Below, piece after piece: positions 1 to 8,490 of a stretch of DNA of 8,490 nt. The first letter of the stretch is position 1. Each line of letters starts with the position of its first letter. Source of the stretch: Alcaligenaceae bacterium (GTDB taxonomy: Bacteria; Pseudomonadota; Gammaproteobacteria; Burkholderiales; Burkholderiaceae); assembly GCA_947445495.1 (NCBI GenBank), contig CANFEI010000035.1, positions 1-8,490 of the forward strand, written 5' to 3'. A program made the position numbers and the translations under genes. The notes under the pieces are model-generated. The model saw nothing but the letters and a program-made list of their open reading frames with translations, was not told the origin of the DNA and ran no database searches.

Positions 1-512
1 AGTTCACGCAACTCATCTTCGTTGAGTGACTGCAGCACGTACACCTGCGCGCGGGACAATAACGCTGCATTGACTTCAAAGGAAGGGTTCTCGGTGGTCG
101 CGCCGATGAAGGTCACAAGACCAGACTCCACGAAGGGCAATAAGGCATCTTGCTGCGCTTTGTTGAAGCGATGAATTTCATCCACAAACAAAAGCGTGCG
201 CCGTTGGTACTGCTCAAGCGTCATTTGCGCTTCATCCATCGCCGCACGAATATCTTTGACTCCCGCGAACACAGCCGAAATTGCAATGAACGCGCAATCA
301 AAGGCCTGCGCAGTTAGGCGAGCGAGCGTCGTCTTGCCCACGCCAGGCGGACCCCACAAAATCATAGAGTGCGGACGACCAGACTCGAACGAGACACGCA
401 AGGGCTTTCCGGGGCCTAACAAATGGCTTTGACCAACCACCTGCTCTAAGCTTGTGGGGCGCAAGGCCTCAGCCAGTGGAGGAATGGGCTTGGACTTAAA
501 TAAATCGGTCAT
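1..512 (-). CDS. rarA: Replication-associated recombination protein RarA (MgsA), AAA+ ATPase, N-terminal 170 codons only
   Basis: RarA is a clamp-loader-like AAA+ ATPase that acts in the cytoplasm at stalled or gapped replication forks. My minus-strand translation begins [19 protein letters not shown], a typical RarA N-terminus. It shows Walker A GPPGVGKT at residues 54-61, Walker B LLFVDEIH at 107-114, the sensor-1 stretch GATTENPSF at 137-145, and LLSR ending at Arg154, the likely arginine finger. The remaining AAA+ lid and the C-terminal tetramerisation region lie beyond the left edge, so the gene is cut by the window, not broken. The ATG at 510-512 overlaps the lolA stop (ATGA at 509-512) and has no clear Shine-Dalgarno sequence, so translation is probably coupled to lolA. 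The order lolA-rarA is common in proteobacteria. Identification is very secure. Confidence 0.96.
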   Translation of the reverse strand, partial: MTDLFKSKPIPPLAEALRPTSLEQVVGQSHLLGPGKPLRVSFESGRPHSMILWGPPGVGKTTLARLTAQAFDCAFIAISAVFAGVKDIRAAMDEAQMTLEQYQRRTLLFVDEIHRFNKAQQDALLPFVESGLVTFIGATTENPSFEVNAALLSRAQVYVLQSLNEDELRE

Positions 513-1165
513 TGCATACGTACAACGTCAGCGCCTCGGGGCGGCACAAACTTGAACGCATCGGACGCCAGACTTGGATTGCGCACTAAGGCAGAGAGTT
601 TGACGTGCGTAGTCTGCCCAAACGCATCTAGCAAAATAATGTGTGCTGGGAGTCCATCCTGAAAACCAATCTCAACGTGCACAAATCCCGCATCGCCCGC
701 GCGGGGCACAGCACGCATCCAGGCCAAGCCATCTTTTTCTGGCAAGACCGACATCGTAAACGTCTGGTCTAGCGCACCGGATCCAAACAAAATCGCTGCG
801 GGTGAAGCACCAATAGCCTGATCTACTTTGCGCACACTCACTTGATTTAAATCAGGATCAAACTGATAAATCTGTTGTCCGTCAGACAGGATTTGTTGCG
901 CGTAGGGTTTGAGAACTTCCCAATTAAACTGCCCGGGTCGCTTGAAAGAAAACCGCCCTGTTTGTGCGGGTTTTGTTTGCCCTTGTGGGCCCACAGTAAA
1001 TTGCGAGAAGTTACCGGTTGCCGACGGAACCGCTTGCACAAAACTACGCAACTGATCGGGAGCAGGCTGCGCATGGAGCGTCGCGGACGACAAACCGAAT
1101 AAACACGCAAAGAACATCGCACACAACGATTGCACCAACCGCCGTGCGCGATAGAACATCATCAT
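509..1165 (-). CDS. lolA: Outer-membrane lipoprotein carrier protein LolA
   Basis: LolA is the periplasmic chaperone that accepts lipoproteins from the LolCDE transporter in the inner membrane and passes them to LolB at the outer membrane. The 218-residue product has an N-terminal signal peptide: basic residues (RARR) at 6-9, a hydrophobic core at about 11-28, and probable cleavage after LHA at residue 32. The mature part carries the LolA signature [15 protein letters not shown] at 70-84, with Arg76 matching the conserved Arg that helps close the hydrophobic cavity, then the [18 protein letters not shown] stretch at about 94-111. Length is normal for the family. The gene starts with three consecutive ATG codons. 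The first overlaps the ftsK stop (ATGA, 1162-1165), so coupled translation is likely, and any of the three could initiate. It is the middle gene of ftsK-lolA-rarA. Confidence 0.95.
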   Translation of the reverse strand: MMMFYRARRLVQSLCAMFFACLFGLSSATLHAQPAPDQLRSFVQAVPSATGNFSQFTVGPQGQTKPAQTGRFSFKRPGQFNWEVLKPYAQQILSDGQQIYQFDPDLNQVSVRKVDQAIGASPAAILFGSGALDQTFTMSVLPEKDGLAWMRAVPRAGDAGFVHVEIGFQDGLPAHIILLDAFGQTTHVKLSALVRNPSLASDAFKFVPPRGADVVRMQ

Positions 1166-3546
1166 TCTTCATGCGCCGTGTTGGGGGCAAGAATTTCGCG
1201 GTTGCCATTTGACTGCATCGCTGACACCAAGCCCGAGCTCTCCATCTGCTCAAGCAGGCGCGCCGCACGGTTGTAGCCAATACGCAGATGTCTCTGCACG
1301 AGCGAAATCGACGCACGACGATTTTTCAAGACGATCTCAACGGCCTGGTCGTACATCGGGTCGGCTTCAGCGTTTGCAAAACCCGTGACACTGCTGACCC
1401 CATCACCCGTTTCGCCCTCTACTCCACCCTCTAACAAACCATCGATGTAATCCGGCTCGCCCTGCGCCTTCAATGACTCAACGACGCGGTGCACTTCCTC
1501 GTCGGAAACAAATGCGCCATGCACACGCACAGGCAGTCCCGTGCCAGGCGGCATATAAAGCATGTCGCCCTGACCCAGTAAGGCCTCTGCACCCATTTGA
1601 TCAAGAATCGTACGGGAATCAATTTTGGAAGACACCTGGAAAGCGATACGTGTCGGAATGTTTGCTTTGATCAATCCAGTAATCACATCCACACTCGGTC
1701 GCTGCGTCGCCAAAATTAAATGAATGCCCGCTGCGCGCGCCTTCTGCGCCAGACGCGCAATCAACTCTTCAATCTTTTTACCCACCACCATCATCAAGTC
1801 AGCCAACTCATCGATCACCACCACAATCGTGGGCAACTCTTTGAGAGGCTCAGGTGCATCAGGAGTAAGCGAGAACGGATTCGGGATGGGCTCTTCACGC
1901 TTGATGGCGTCGCGTATCTTGTTGTTGTAGCCCGTTAAGTTACGCACCCCTAATTTACTCATAAGGCGGTAGCGTTTTTCCATCTCGCCCACACACCAGT
2001 TCAGTGCGTTTGCGGCTTGGCGCATATCTGTCACTACCGGAGCAAGCAGATGCGGGATTCCCTCGTAGACACTCATTTCGAGCATCTTTGGATCGATCAG
2101 AATCAAACGCGTCTGGGTGGCGTCAGCTTTGTACAACAGCGAGAGAATCATCGCATTGATACCGACCGACTTGCCGGATCCGGTTGTACCGGCCACCAGC
2201 AAGTGCGGCATCTTCGCCAGATCCGCGACCACCGCATGACCGGCGATATCCTTGCCTAGCGCCATCGTGACCACTGAATTGCTGGAGTGATAGACCTGCG
2301 ATCCAAGAATCTCAGAGAGCTTGACCATCTGCCGTCTTGGATTGGGCAATTCAAAGCCCATTAAGTTTTTGCCCGGAATGGTTTCAACCACACGGATGCT
2401 GACCAAACTTAGTGCACGCGCGAGGTCTTTCGCTAAATTGACAATCTGACTACCCTTCACCCCTACGGCAGGCTCGATTTCATAGCGTGTGATGACGGGC
2501 CCCGCTTGCGCCGCAACAACCTGCACCTCTACCCCAAAGTCCGCGAGTTTCTTTTCAATCAAGCGCGACGTAAATTCAATCGTCTCGGCAGAAACTGTCT
2601 CAAAGCTCGGCTCAGGCTGGTCTAATAAGCTCAACGCAGGTAAGTCACCAGCAGCCACCGGCTCAATAAACAGGGATTGCTGCTTTTCTTTTTGCAAGCG
2701 CTCAGATTTTTGTACGGTGACGATTGCCGGCTCAATCCGTATTGGCTGGTCATGCACCGTTTTTTCGTACTTAGCTTCGACTTGCTCGTGCCGCACTGCC
2801 TGCGCCACTTGACCTGCGCGGCGATCTTGACGGGCATTACGGATATTGCTGAACTTGAGCATGACCCACTCGAGCGCGGCGCCGATTTTCTCAGCCACCG
2901 TTGCCCAAGAGAACCCGAAAAATAAACTTGACCCAATCACGATCATGGCGATCAGTATGATCGTGCTACCAGCAAAACCAACCGCCTGAGCCAGAAAGCC
3001 CGACCACACATGACCAATCACGCCACCGGCGCCACTGTTGTAATCCATGCGCCCCGGTAGCTCCAGACCCAATGAGCTCAGTCGGTAAGCCTCAAGACCG
3101 ACCGATCCCAGTAACGCAACGAAGAAACCAATCCCCTGCTCCCAACGTACACGAGCCAGAGTTTCGGGCTCGCCACGAGTACGCAACTGCGCGGCAAGGC
3201 GTAAATACCCCGCCCGCACACGGTGAACCAACAAAATGACCCACCACCAGGCAGAGAATCCGAACAGGTAGAGCAAGACATCCGCAAAATAGGCCCCGAT
3301 CACGCCCCCGCGGTTGTGCAACTGCTCAGCATCTCGACCCACCGAGTGAGACCAGGCAGGGTCTGCGGCGTTCCAGGTGGCGAGCACAAGGGTCAGCCAA
3401 GCGGCCAAGGCTGCAAACACGATCCAGCGCGCTTCTCGAGCGATGGATAGCAGTCGCATTTGCAGCGCTGAGGGCCCATTTCGGGTGTTTCGGGTCGTGC
3501 GCGAAGGGCGCGTCGTGGCGGGAGAAAGTCTAGGCATAGAGAACAT
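1162..3546 (-). CDS. ftsK: DNA translocase FtsK
   Basis: FtsK is a septum-anchored, ATP-driven DNA pump that clears and aligns chromosome termini at division and activates XerCD recombination at dif. The 794-residue protein has four predicted membrane segments (about 41-57, 83-108, 138-153, 190-212), the membrane-domain end [12 protein letters not shown] at 211-222, then a short linker with charged segments at about 235-320. The motor follows: Walker A GTTGSGKS at 453-460, Walker B IVVVIDE at 574-580, and conserved [19 protein letters not shown] at 615-633. The C-terminal winged-helix gamma domain (about 729-790) should read KOPS sequences and contact XerD. The short linker makes this a SpoIIIE-sized FtsK, unlike the roughly 1300-residue E. 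coli protein. The first ATG (3546) lacks a Shine-Dalgarno sequence. A second in-frame ATG at 3537 (MPRLSPA) is an equally credible start, giving 791 residues. Confidence 0.96.
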   Translation of the reverse strand: MFSMPRLSPATTRPSRTTRNTRNGPSALQMRLLSIAREARWIVFAALAAWLTLVLATWNAADPAWSHSVGRDAEQLHNRGGVIGAYFADVLLYLFGFSAWWWVILLVHRVRAGYLRLAAQLRTRGEPETLARVRWEQGIGFFVALLGSVGLEAYRLSSLGLELPGRMDYNSGAGGVIGHVWSGFLAQAVGFAGSTIILIAMIVIGSSLFFGFSWATVAEKIGAALEWVMLKFSNIRNARQDRRAGQVAQAVRHEQVEAKYEKTVHDQPIRIEPAIVTVQKSERLQKEKQQSLFIEPVAAGDLPALSLLDQPEPSFETVSAETIEFTSRLIEKKLADFGVEVQVVAAQAGPVITRYEIEPAVGVKGSQIVNLAKDLARALSLVSIRVVETIPGKNLMGFELPNPRRQMVKLSEILGSQVYHSSNSVVTMALGKDIAGHAVVADLAKMPHLLVAGTTGSGKSVGINAMILSLLYKADATQTRLILIDPKMLEMSVYEGIPHLLAPVVTDMRQAANALNWCVGEMEKRYRLMSKLGVRNLTGYNNKIRDAIKREEPIPNPFSLTPDAPEPLKELPTIVVVIDELADLMMVVGKKIEELIARLAQKARAAGIHLILATQRPSVDVITGLIKANIPTRIAFQVSSKIDSRTILDQMGAEALLGQGDMLYMPPGTGLPVRVHGAFVSDEEVHRVVESLKAQGEPDYIDGLLEGGVEGETGDGVSSVTGFANAEADPMYDQAVEIVLKNRRASISLVQRHLRIGYNRAARLLEQMESSGLVSAMQSNGNREILAPNTAHEE

Positions 3547-3552
3547 TATAAT
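3545..3552. promoter_or_regulatory. Palindromic -10 element ATTATAAT between divergent ftsK and trxB
   Basis: ATTATAAT is its own reverse complement, so a perfect TATAAT lies on each strand: 3547-3552 for trxB and 3550-3545 for ftsK. It sits in the 34-base gap between the two divergent genes. For trxB it predicts a start site near 3559 and a leader of about 22 bases containing the ribosome binding site. For ftsK it predicts a start site near 3537-3538, exactly at the second ATG of the gene. I could find no good -35 hexamer on either strand, so strength and usage are inferred. Confidence 0.5.
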
Positions 3553-3566
3553 TTGCAGTTCAATCT

Positions 3567-5174
<1,608 letters not shown>

Positions 5175-5192
<18 letters not shown>

Positions 5193-7235
5193 GTAGTCGA
5201 CCATCTGCTGGGTGACTGCGAGGGGCGCCGGCGTCGCCCACGACACCAACACAATCACCACGAACGCCACGGGCGCACCAAAAACACCTGCAGCGATGGG
5301 TTGAATATGCCACCACAACTGTACGGGAACGCCGGACGGTATGCCCAGCACGAGCTCTCGCAGCCAGGGTTGCGCCTGCACCATGTAATAGATGGTGACA
5401 ACCAGTCCAGACAACATTCCAGCAGCGGCGCCGTACTTATTGGCTCGTTTCCAAAACACACCCATGACCAACACAGGGAAGAAGCAAGCCGCTGCAAACG
5501 AGAATGCAGCGCCGACCAAAAATAAAATATCGGCGGGCGTGCGCGTCGCCGCCCAAGCTGCTGCGAAGGCCACAACAAGTAAGAGCATCTTGGATAGAAT
5601 GACTTGACGCCCCGCTCCCATTCGAGGAGATACCACTCTAAACAAGGTGTCGTGGGATAAAGCATTCGATAAGGTCAATAACAATCCGTCCGCAGTCGAC
5701 AATGCCGCCGCCAAGGCGCCCGCCGCCACCAGCCCTGAAATCACGTAGGGCAACCCGCCAATTTCTGGCGCAGCGAGCACCACGACGTCTGCACCGAGTT
5801 GCACCTCCGCTAACTGCACGATGCCATCTCGGTTGAGATCGACGATGCTGATCAACGAGCGGTCCACCGCAGACCACGCGTTCACCCAGGCCGGCAGTTC
5901 CGCAAAGGGTATACCCACCAGATCAGAATAGATCTCGAACTTGATCAAAATCGCCAAGGCTGGGGCTGTCATGTATAACAACAGGATAAAAAACAACGAC
6001 CAAAACACCGACTTTCGCGCCTCGCTGACAGAGGGTGTTGTGAGCGAACGCATCAAAATATGCGGCAGCCCGGCCGTACCCAGCATTAAACACAACACAA
6101 TCGCCAAAAAGTTATTACGCGCCGCCTCAGGACTATCGCGATTTTTCCCTGCAAACGGATCCGCATGGGGCACAGGGGGCGATGCGCGAGAGCTGAAGTC
6201 ATCACGGGCTTTCGTCCATGCCGTACGCGCCGCCTCAATCGACTGTGGATAGTTCGCACGCTCGCGCTCCAGTGCGCGTATTTCAGCCATCGGAGCGTCG
6301 TTCGCCCGGGCGCGCAGCAGACGCCAATGCAGCTGCTGCTTTTCTTCCTCAAAAGAGAGAGGCAGGCTGTCCACACGGGTCTGCATCCCCTCGGCGCGCT
6401 TTTGCCACAACGCACGCACTTGTCGCTCTGCCTCATCGTGCGTGAGTTCACGTTCACGCTCGGTGACTTGCTGCAAGACTGCGCTGGCAGCAACTTGCGG
6501 AATAGGCTCGCCCGTTTGCTTGACCGCTAACCAAACGACGGGGACGAGGTAGGCAATCACCAAAATGATGTACTGACCGACCTGTGTCCAAGTGACTGCC
6601 CGCATGCCTCCCAAAAATGAGCACACTAGGACTCCACCCAAACCGATAAAGATGCCGAGCGCAAAAGAAATTCCAGTCATGCGCGTCGTGATGATGCCCA
6701 CGCCATAAATCTGCGCGACCAAATAGATAAACGAACACAGCACGGCGCAAAGTACGCCGATTAAGCGCGTGAGGTTACCCTCGTAGCGTGCGCCCAAAAA
6801 ATCGGGGATGGTGTACCCACCAAACTTGCGCAAGTAGGGCGCCAGAAAAAGTGCGACGAGCACGTAGCCCCCGGTCCAGCCCAAGATATAGGCTAAGCCG
6901 TTATACCCAGTCAAATAAAGTGTTCCAGCGATGCCAATGAAGGACGCCACGGACATCCAGTCAGCAGCCGTAGCCATTCCGTTGTAGAGAGCCGGTACGC
7001 GTCGGCCGGCAACGTAATACTCAACCGGATCTGAAGTCCGGCACATAATGCCGATCCCGGCATAGAGAGCCACCGTAGAGAGCAAGAATGCATAGCCAAT
7101 CCACTGCCGCGCCAGACCCAATACTTCAAGAGCTGCGAGCAGTGCCACCAGCGCGATAAAACCCAAGGTGTAGGCGGTATATCCACGAAAAAGCTGCGCA
7201 GCTTGCGTACGAGGCCGTTGAGTGCTCAGGCCCAT
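5175..7235 (-). CDS. Sodium:solute symporter, VC_2705 subfamily, large subunit
   Basis: This 686-residue inner-membrane protein belongs to the SSS family, importing an unidentified solute with sodium. Family marks include DPVEYYVAGRRVP at 69-81, the GGMRAVTWTQVGQY helix at 209-222, GLPHILMR at 389-396, and AAALSTADGLLLTLSNALSHD at about 509-529, whose Ser513/Thr514 align with the Na2-site helix. I count about 14 membrane helices: PutP-like topology plus one extra at 21-40. Two unusual soluble parts stand out: a charged helical insert at about 240-374, and a loop at 433-490 containing an EF-hand sequence at 466-477. By comparison with PutP both should face the periplasm. The ATG overlaps the DUF4212 stop as TAATG, with CAGGAG upstream. 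The neighbouring small subunit favours the VC_2705 (TIGR03648) group over ActP or PutP. The substrate cannot be read from sequence. Confidence 0.92.
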
Positions 7236-7519
7236 TAGTTCTCCTGATCACGGTCGCGGCGTTCGCGTCGATCCATCCGATCCATGCCCCACGCATACAG
7301 ACCGATAATTAACAAAAAGCAGAACTGGGCACCGAACGCTGCCATCCAAAAAGGAAATGGCCAGTCAAACAAGTAGAGGCCGCTGAGCTCACGCGCAAAA
7401 TAGGCTGGCACGAAGCTCACGAGCAACCAAACAAATAGCAAACACAAGATGAATATCAAGTTACGGCGCCAGTAGCTGGCCGCTCGATCGCACGCTTTGG
7501 GTATTGCATTGGGTGTCAT
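7235..7519 (-). CDS. DUF4212 protein, putative small subunit of the sodium:solute symporter
   Basis: The product is 94 residues from the ATG at 7519. It carries the family motif YWRRNLIF near residue 16-23, two membrane helices (about 20-42 and 54-78) separated by a loop with LFDWPFPFW, and a highly charged cytoplasmic tail, DRMDRRERRDRDQEN. DUF4212 proteins (TIGR03647) are about 90 residues long and usually sit directly upstream of a VC_2705-type symporter, as here, where the stop and next start share one base (TAATG). The partner relationship is inferred from this conserved pairing. No direct function is known to me. A TTG at 7552 would add 11 residues with no better ribosome binding site, so I prefer the ATG. 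Shine-Dalgarno support is weak at both. Part of the tail is coded by a near-perfect tandem 9-base repeat (ATGGATCGG, ATGGATCGA). Confidence 0.9.
   Translation of the reverse strand: MTPNAIPKACDRAASYWRRNLIFILCLLFVWLLVSFVPAYFARELSGLYLFDWPFPFWMAAFGAQFCFLLIIGLYAWGMDRMDRRERRDRDQEN
7241..7246 (-). promoter_or_regulatory. Ribosome binding site of the symporter large subunit
   Basis: On the minus strand CAGGAG lies five bases before the symporter ATG, within the last codons of the DUF4212 gene. It fixes the start at 7235 and suggests the large subunit is translated efficiently in its own right as well as by coupling. Confidence 0.75.
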
Positions 7520-7593
7520 GATTATCAGAGGATACTTGAGCCAGCCCCGCAAGCGACAACGGCCGACACAAATGTGCCAGCCGCTGTGCTTTT

Positions 7594-7622
7594 CTTATAT
7601 TTTGATACTGCATGCCTGCCTA
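7594..7622 (-). promoter_or_regulatory. Candidate sigma-70 promoter for the DUF4212-symporter operon
   Basis: On the minus strand TAGGCA (7622-7617; four of six consensus bases) is followed after 17 bases by TATAAG (7599-7594; five of six). This predicts a start site near 7587 and a leader of roughly 70 bases before the DUF4212 ATG. One GCATGC palindrome lies in the spacer and another near -61, which could be operators. This was found by eye only. Confidence 0.45.
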
Positions 7623-7796
7623 AGCAGAGCAATGTCCCCTCACCTGCATGCGATGAATTCTGCACGACAGCGGACGCTCTTGCATCAGGGTATGCCCTAG
7701 TTTTGCACCAAATGAGGGGGTTTTTAGCGAATTTGCGACACTCATGCCTCAAAAGGGTTCATCGCTTCCATTCTGCAGGCCAGCCAAGGGGTGAAT

Positions 7797-7805
7797 TGCT
7801 AGACT
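7797..7805 (+). promoter_or_regulatory. Candidate extended -10 promoter for DUF1841
   Basis: TGC followed by TAGACT makes an extended -10 element with four of six hexamer bases. It would start transcription near 7812, about 30 bases before the DUF1841 ATG. No -35 hexamer is evident. AGGTAG at 7831-7836, five bases before the ATG, is a fair ribosome binding site. Confidence 0.3.
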
Positions 7806-7841
7806 AGCACTCAACTGTCCCCGTTTTATCAGGTAGCAACT

Positions 7842-8270
7842 ATGTTCAACCCTTCACGCGATCAAGTCCGTCAGTTTTTCATCGACACATGGCATAAGCA
7901 CAAGACTCAGCAGATTCTCAGCCCACTTGAGGCCATTGCGCTGGACTGGATTGAACAGCATCCCGAATACCACGACGTACTGAACCAGCCAGATTCGATG
8001 ACGCGGGAGTTCAACGTGGAAGAAGGGAAAACCAACCCTTTTCTACACCTCTCGATGCACTTGGCTATCGCAGAACAATTGTCGATTGATCACCCACGCG
8101 GAATTCGCGATGCGTTTGACAAGCTTGCCTCGCGGACAAATCAGCACGAGGCAGCCCATGAAATCATGGAATGCCTCGGCACGGTAGTATGGGAGTCTCA
8201 GAGGCTAGGCAAAGCCTTGGACAGCGATGCCTATATCGAACTGATTCGTCAGCGTGTCAGTCGCGACTAG
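7842..8270 (+). CDS. DUF1841 family protein of unknown function
   Basis: The 142-residue product opens MFNPSRDQVRQFF and contains TNPFLHLSMHLAIAEQLSID at 64-83 and HEAAHEIMECLGTVVWESQR at 102-121, the conserved blocks of DUF1841 (PF08897), a family mainly of beta- and gammaproteobacteria. Length is full for the family. There is no signal peptide or membrane segment, so it is probably cytosolic and mostly helical. No function is established that I know of. The conserved histidines are notable: HLSMH at 69-73 (HxxxH), His84, and HEAAH at 102-106 (HExxH), with Glu107, Glu110 and Cys111 close by. This could be a metal site, but that is inference. The gene stands alone on the plus strand, divergent from the transporter operon and convergent with the cytochrome gene 18 bases beyond its stop. 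Confidence 0.9.
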   Translation: MFNPSRDQVRQFFIDTWHKHKTQQILSPLEAIALDWIEQHPEYHDVLNQPDSMTREFNVEEGKTNPFLHLSMHLAIAEQLSIDHPRGIRDAFDKLASRTNQHEAAHEIMECLGTVVWESQRLGKALDSDAYIELIRQRVSRD

Positions 8271-8288
8271 CGACCGACCACAGCACAC

Positions 8289-8490
8289 TTAACGACGAAC
8301 AGCGAGCGGGCCAGGTTGCCCCGCCAACCAAGCTGACACGTTCTCAATGTCTTGCTTGGATAATTGCTTTGCAAAAGCGCCCATAATGGCATTCTTGCGA
8401 ACGTTTGCCGAGGCCGGGGCACCTGAGGCGCCACGCTGATACGAACGCAATGCTTGCGCCAAAAAGTCAGCGTGCTGACCGGCCAAGATG
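8289..8490 (-). CDS. Class I cytochrome c (c4/c553-like), C-terminal 66 residues only
   Basis: The visible fragment, cut by the right edge, reads ILAGQHADFLAQAL, then SYQRG, RKNAIMGAFAKQLS and a last helix with DIENVSAWLAGQPGPL before the stop at 8289. This is the C-terminal half of a class I cytochrome c. The Met in NAIM (residue 36 of the fragment) should be the distal haem ligand, and the GQHADFL helix and final DIE helix are typical of c4 and c553 periplasmic electron carriers. The CxxCH haem-binding motif and signal peptide lie outside the window, so one-haem and two-haem forms cannot be told apart. About ten residues (ASGAPASANV) separate SYQRG from RKNAIM, where many relatives join these blocks almost directly. 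The gene converges on DUF1841 with an 18-base gap and no obvious shared terminator. Confidence 0.85.
   Translation of the reverse strand, partial: ILAGQHADFLAQALRSYQRGASGAPASANVRKNAIMGAFAKQLSKQDIENVSAWLAGQPGPLAVRR

Larger units (their letters stand above)
7520..7841. other. Divergent intergenic region, DUF4212-symporter operon versus DUF1841
   Basis: These 322 bases separate two divergent transcription units. I see no convincing gene: the short open frames have no start signals or recognisable products. The middle (about 7588-7610) is AT-rich and carries a candidate promoter for the transporter operon. CTGCATGC occurs twice, at 7608-7615 and 7644-7651, 36 bases apart. CACAAATGTG at 7567-7576 is a short inverted repeat that would fall in the transporter mRNA leader. 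I see no terminator hairpin with a T tract and no tRNA or riboswitch shape. Confidence 0.6.

Noticed and set aside
6165..6530. 121-codon open frame on the plus strand opposite the symporter insert
   Set aside because: It is antisense to a well-identified gene, has no recognisable protein features and looks like a by-product of the codon bias of the opposite strand.
7520..7552. Upstream TTG start extending DUF4212 by 11 residues
   Set aside because: There is no Shine-Dalgarno sequence before the TTG, and the ATG at 7519 gives the usual family length of about 90 residues.
7581..7673. Inverted repeat CCGCTGT (7581-7587) and ACAGCGG (7667-7673)
   Set aside because: Seven bases separated by 79 is expected by chance, and no intervening structure supports an RNA element.
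7525..7807. Short overlapping open frames on both strands in the DUF4212-DUF1841 gap
   Set aside because: They have no ribosome binding sites, no family resemblance and cysteine- and histidine-rich random-looking products.
8259..8274. Palindrome AGTCGCGACT and a 5-bp stem GTCGC/GCGAC at the DUF1841 stop, a possible shared terminator with the cytochrome gene
   Set aside because: The stem is too short and no T tract follows on either strand, so I do not call a terminator.

Overview
The window reads as an ordinary stretch of chromosome from a betaproteobacterium, most likely Burkholderiales and close to Alcaligenaceae. The evidence is the gene order (ftsK-lolA-rarA divergent from trxB and an Smr-domain gene, then a DUF4212/sodium:solute symporter pair, DUF1841 and a class I cytochrome c) together with family signatures that read as betaproteobacterial. 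Base composition looks moderate (slightly above half G+C by eye, not counted), lower than in Bordetella. Coding density is very high. I see no insertion sequence, phage gene, CRISPR array, tRNA or rRNA.

Layout. Bases 1-3546, minus strand: a compact operon ftsK > lolA > rarA, each junction an ATGA overlap. rarA runs off the left edge, so only its first 170 codons are present. Bases 3547-3580: a 34-base divergent gap holding a symmetric -10 element. Bases 3581-5192, plus strand: trxB, then an Smr-domain gene overlapping it by 14 bases. Bases 5175-7519, minus strand: a two-gene transporter operon, with a small DUF4212 subunit followed by a large symporter of the VC_2705 type. The symporter stop overlaps the Smr gene stop tail to tail by 18 bases. 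Bases 7520-7841: a 322-base divergent intergenic region with a plausible promoter for the transporter operon. Bases 7842-8270, plus strand: DUF1841. Bases 8289-8490, minus strand: the C-terminal end of a class I (c4/c553-like) cytochrome, cut by the right edge.

How the genes fit together. The left operon mixes chromosome segregation at division (FtsK), lipoprotein trafficking to the outer membrane (LolA) and replication-fork maintenance (RarA); this is a conserved housekeeping cluster, not a single pathway. TrxB supplies cytosolic thiol reduction. The Smr protein is probably an RNA or DNA endonuclease related to SmrB. The symporter pair is a two-subunit sodium-coupled importer of unknown substrate.

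I found no convincing new system. The points most worth a second look are an EF-hand-type calcium loop and a hydrophilic insert of roughly 130 residues, both predicted to be periplasmic, in the symporter; an HExxH plus HxxxH histidine array in DUF1841; and the perfectly palindromic -10 element between ftsK and trxB.
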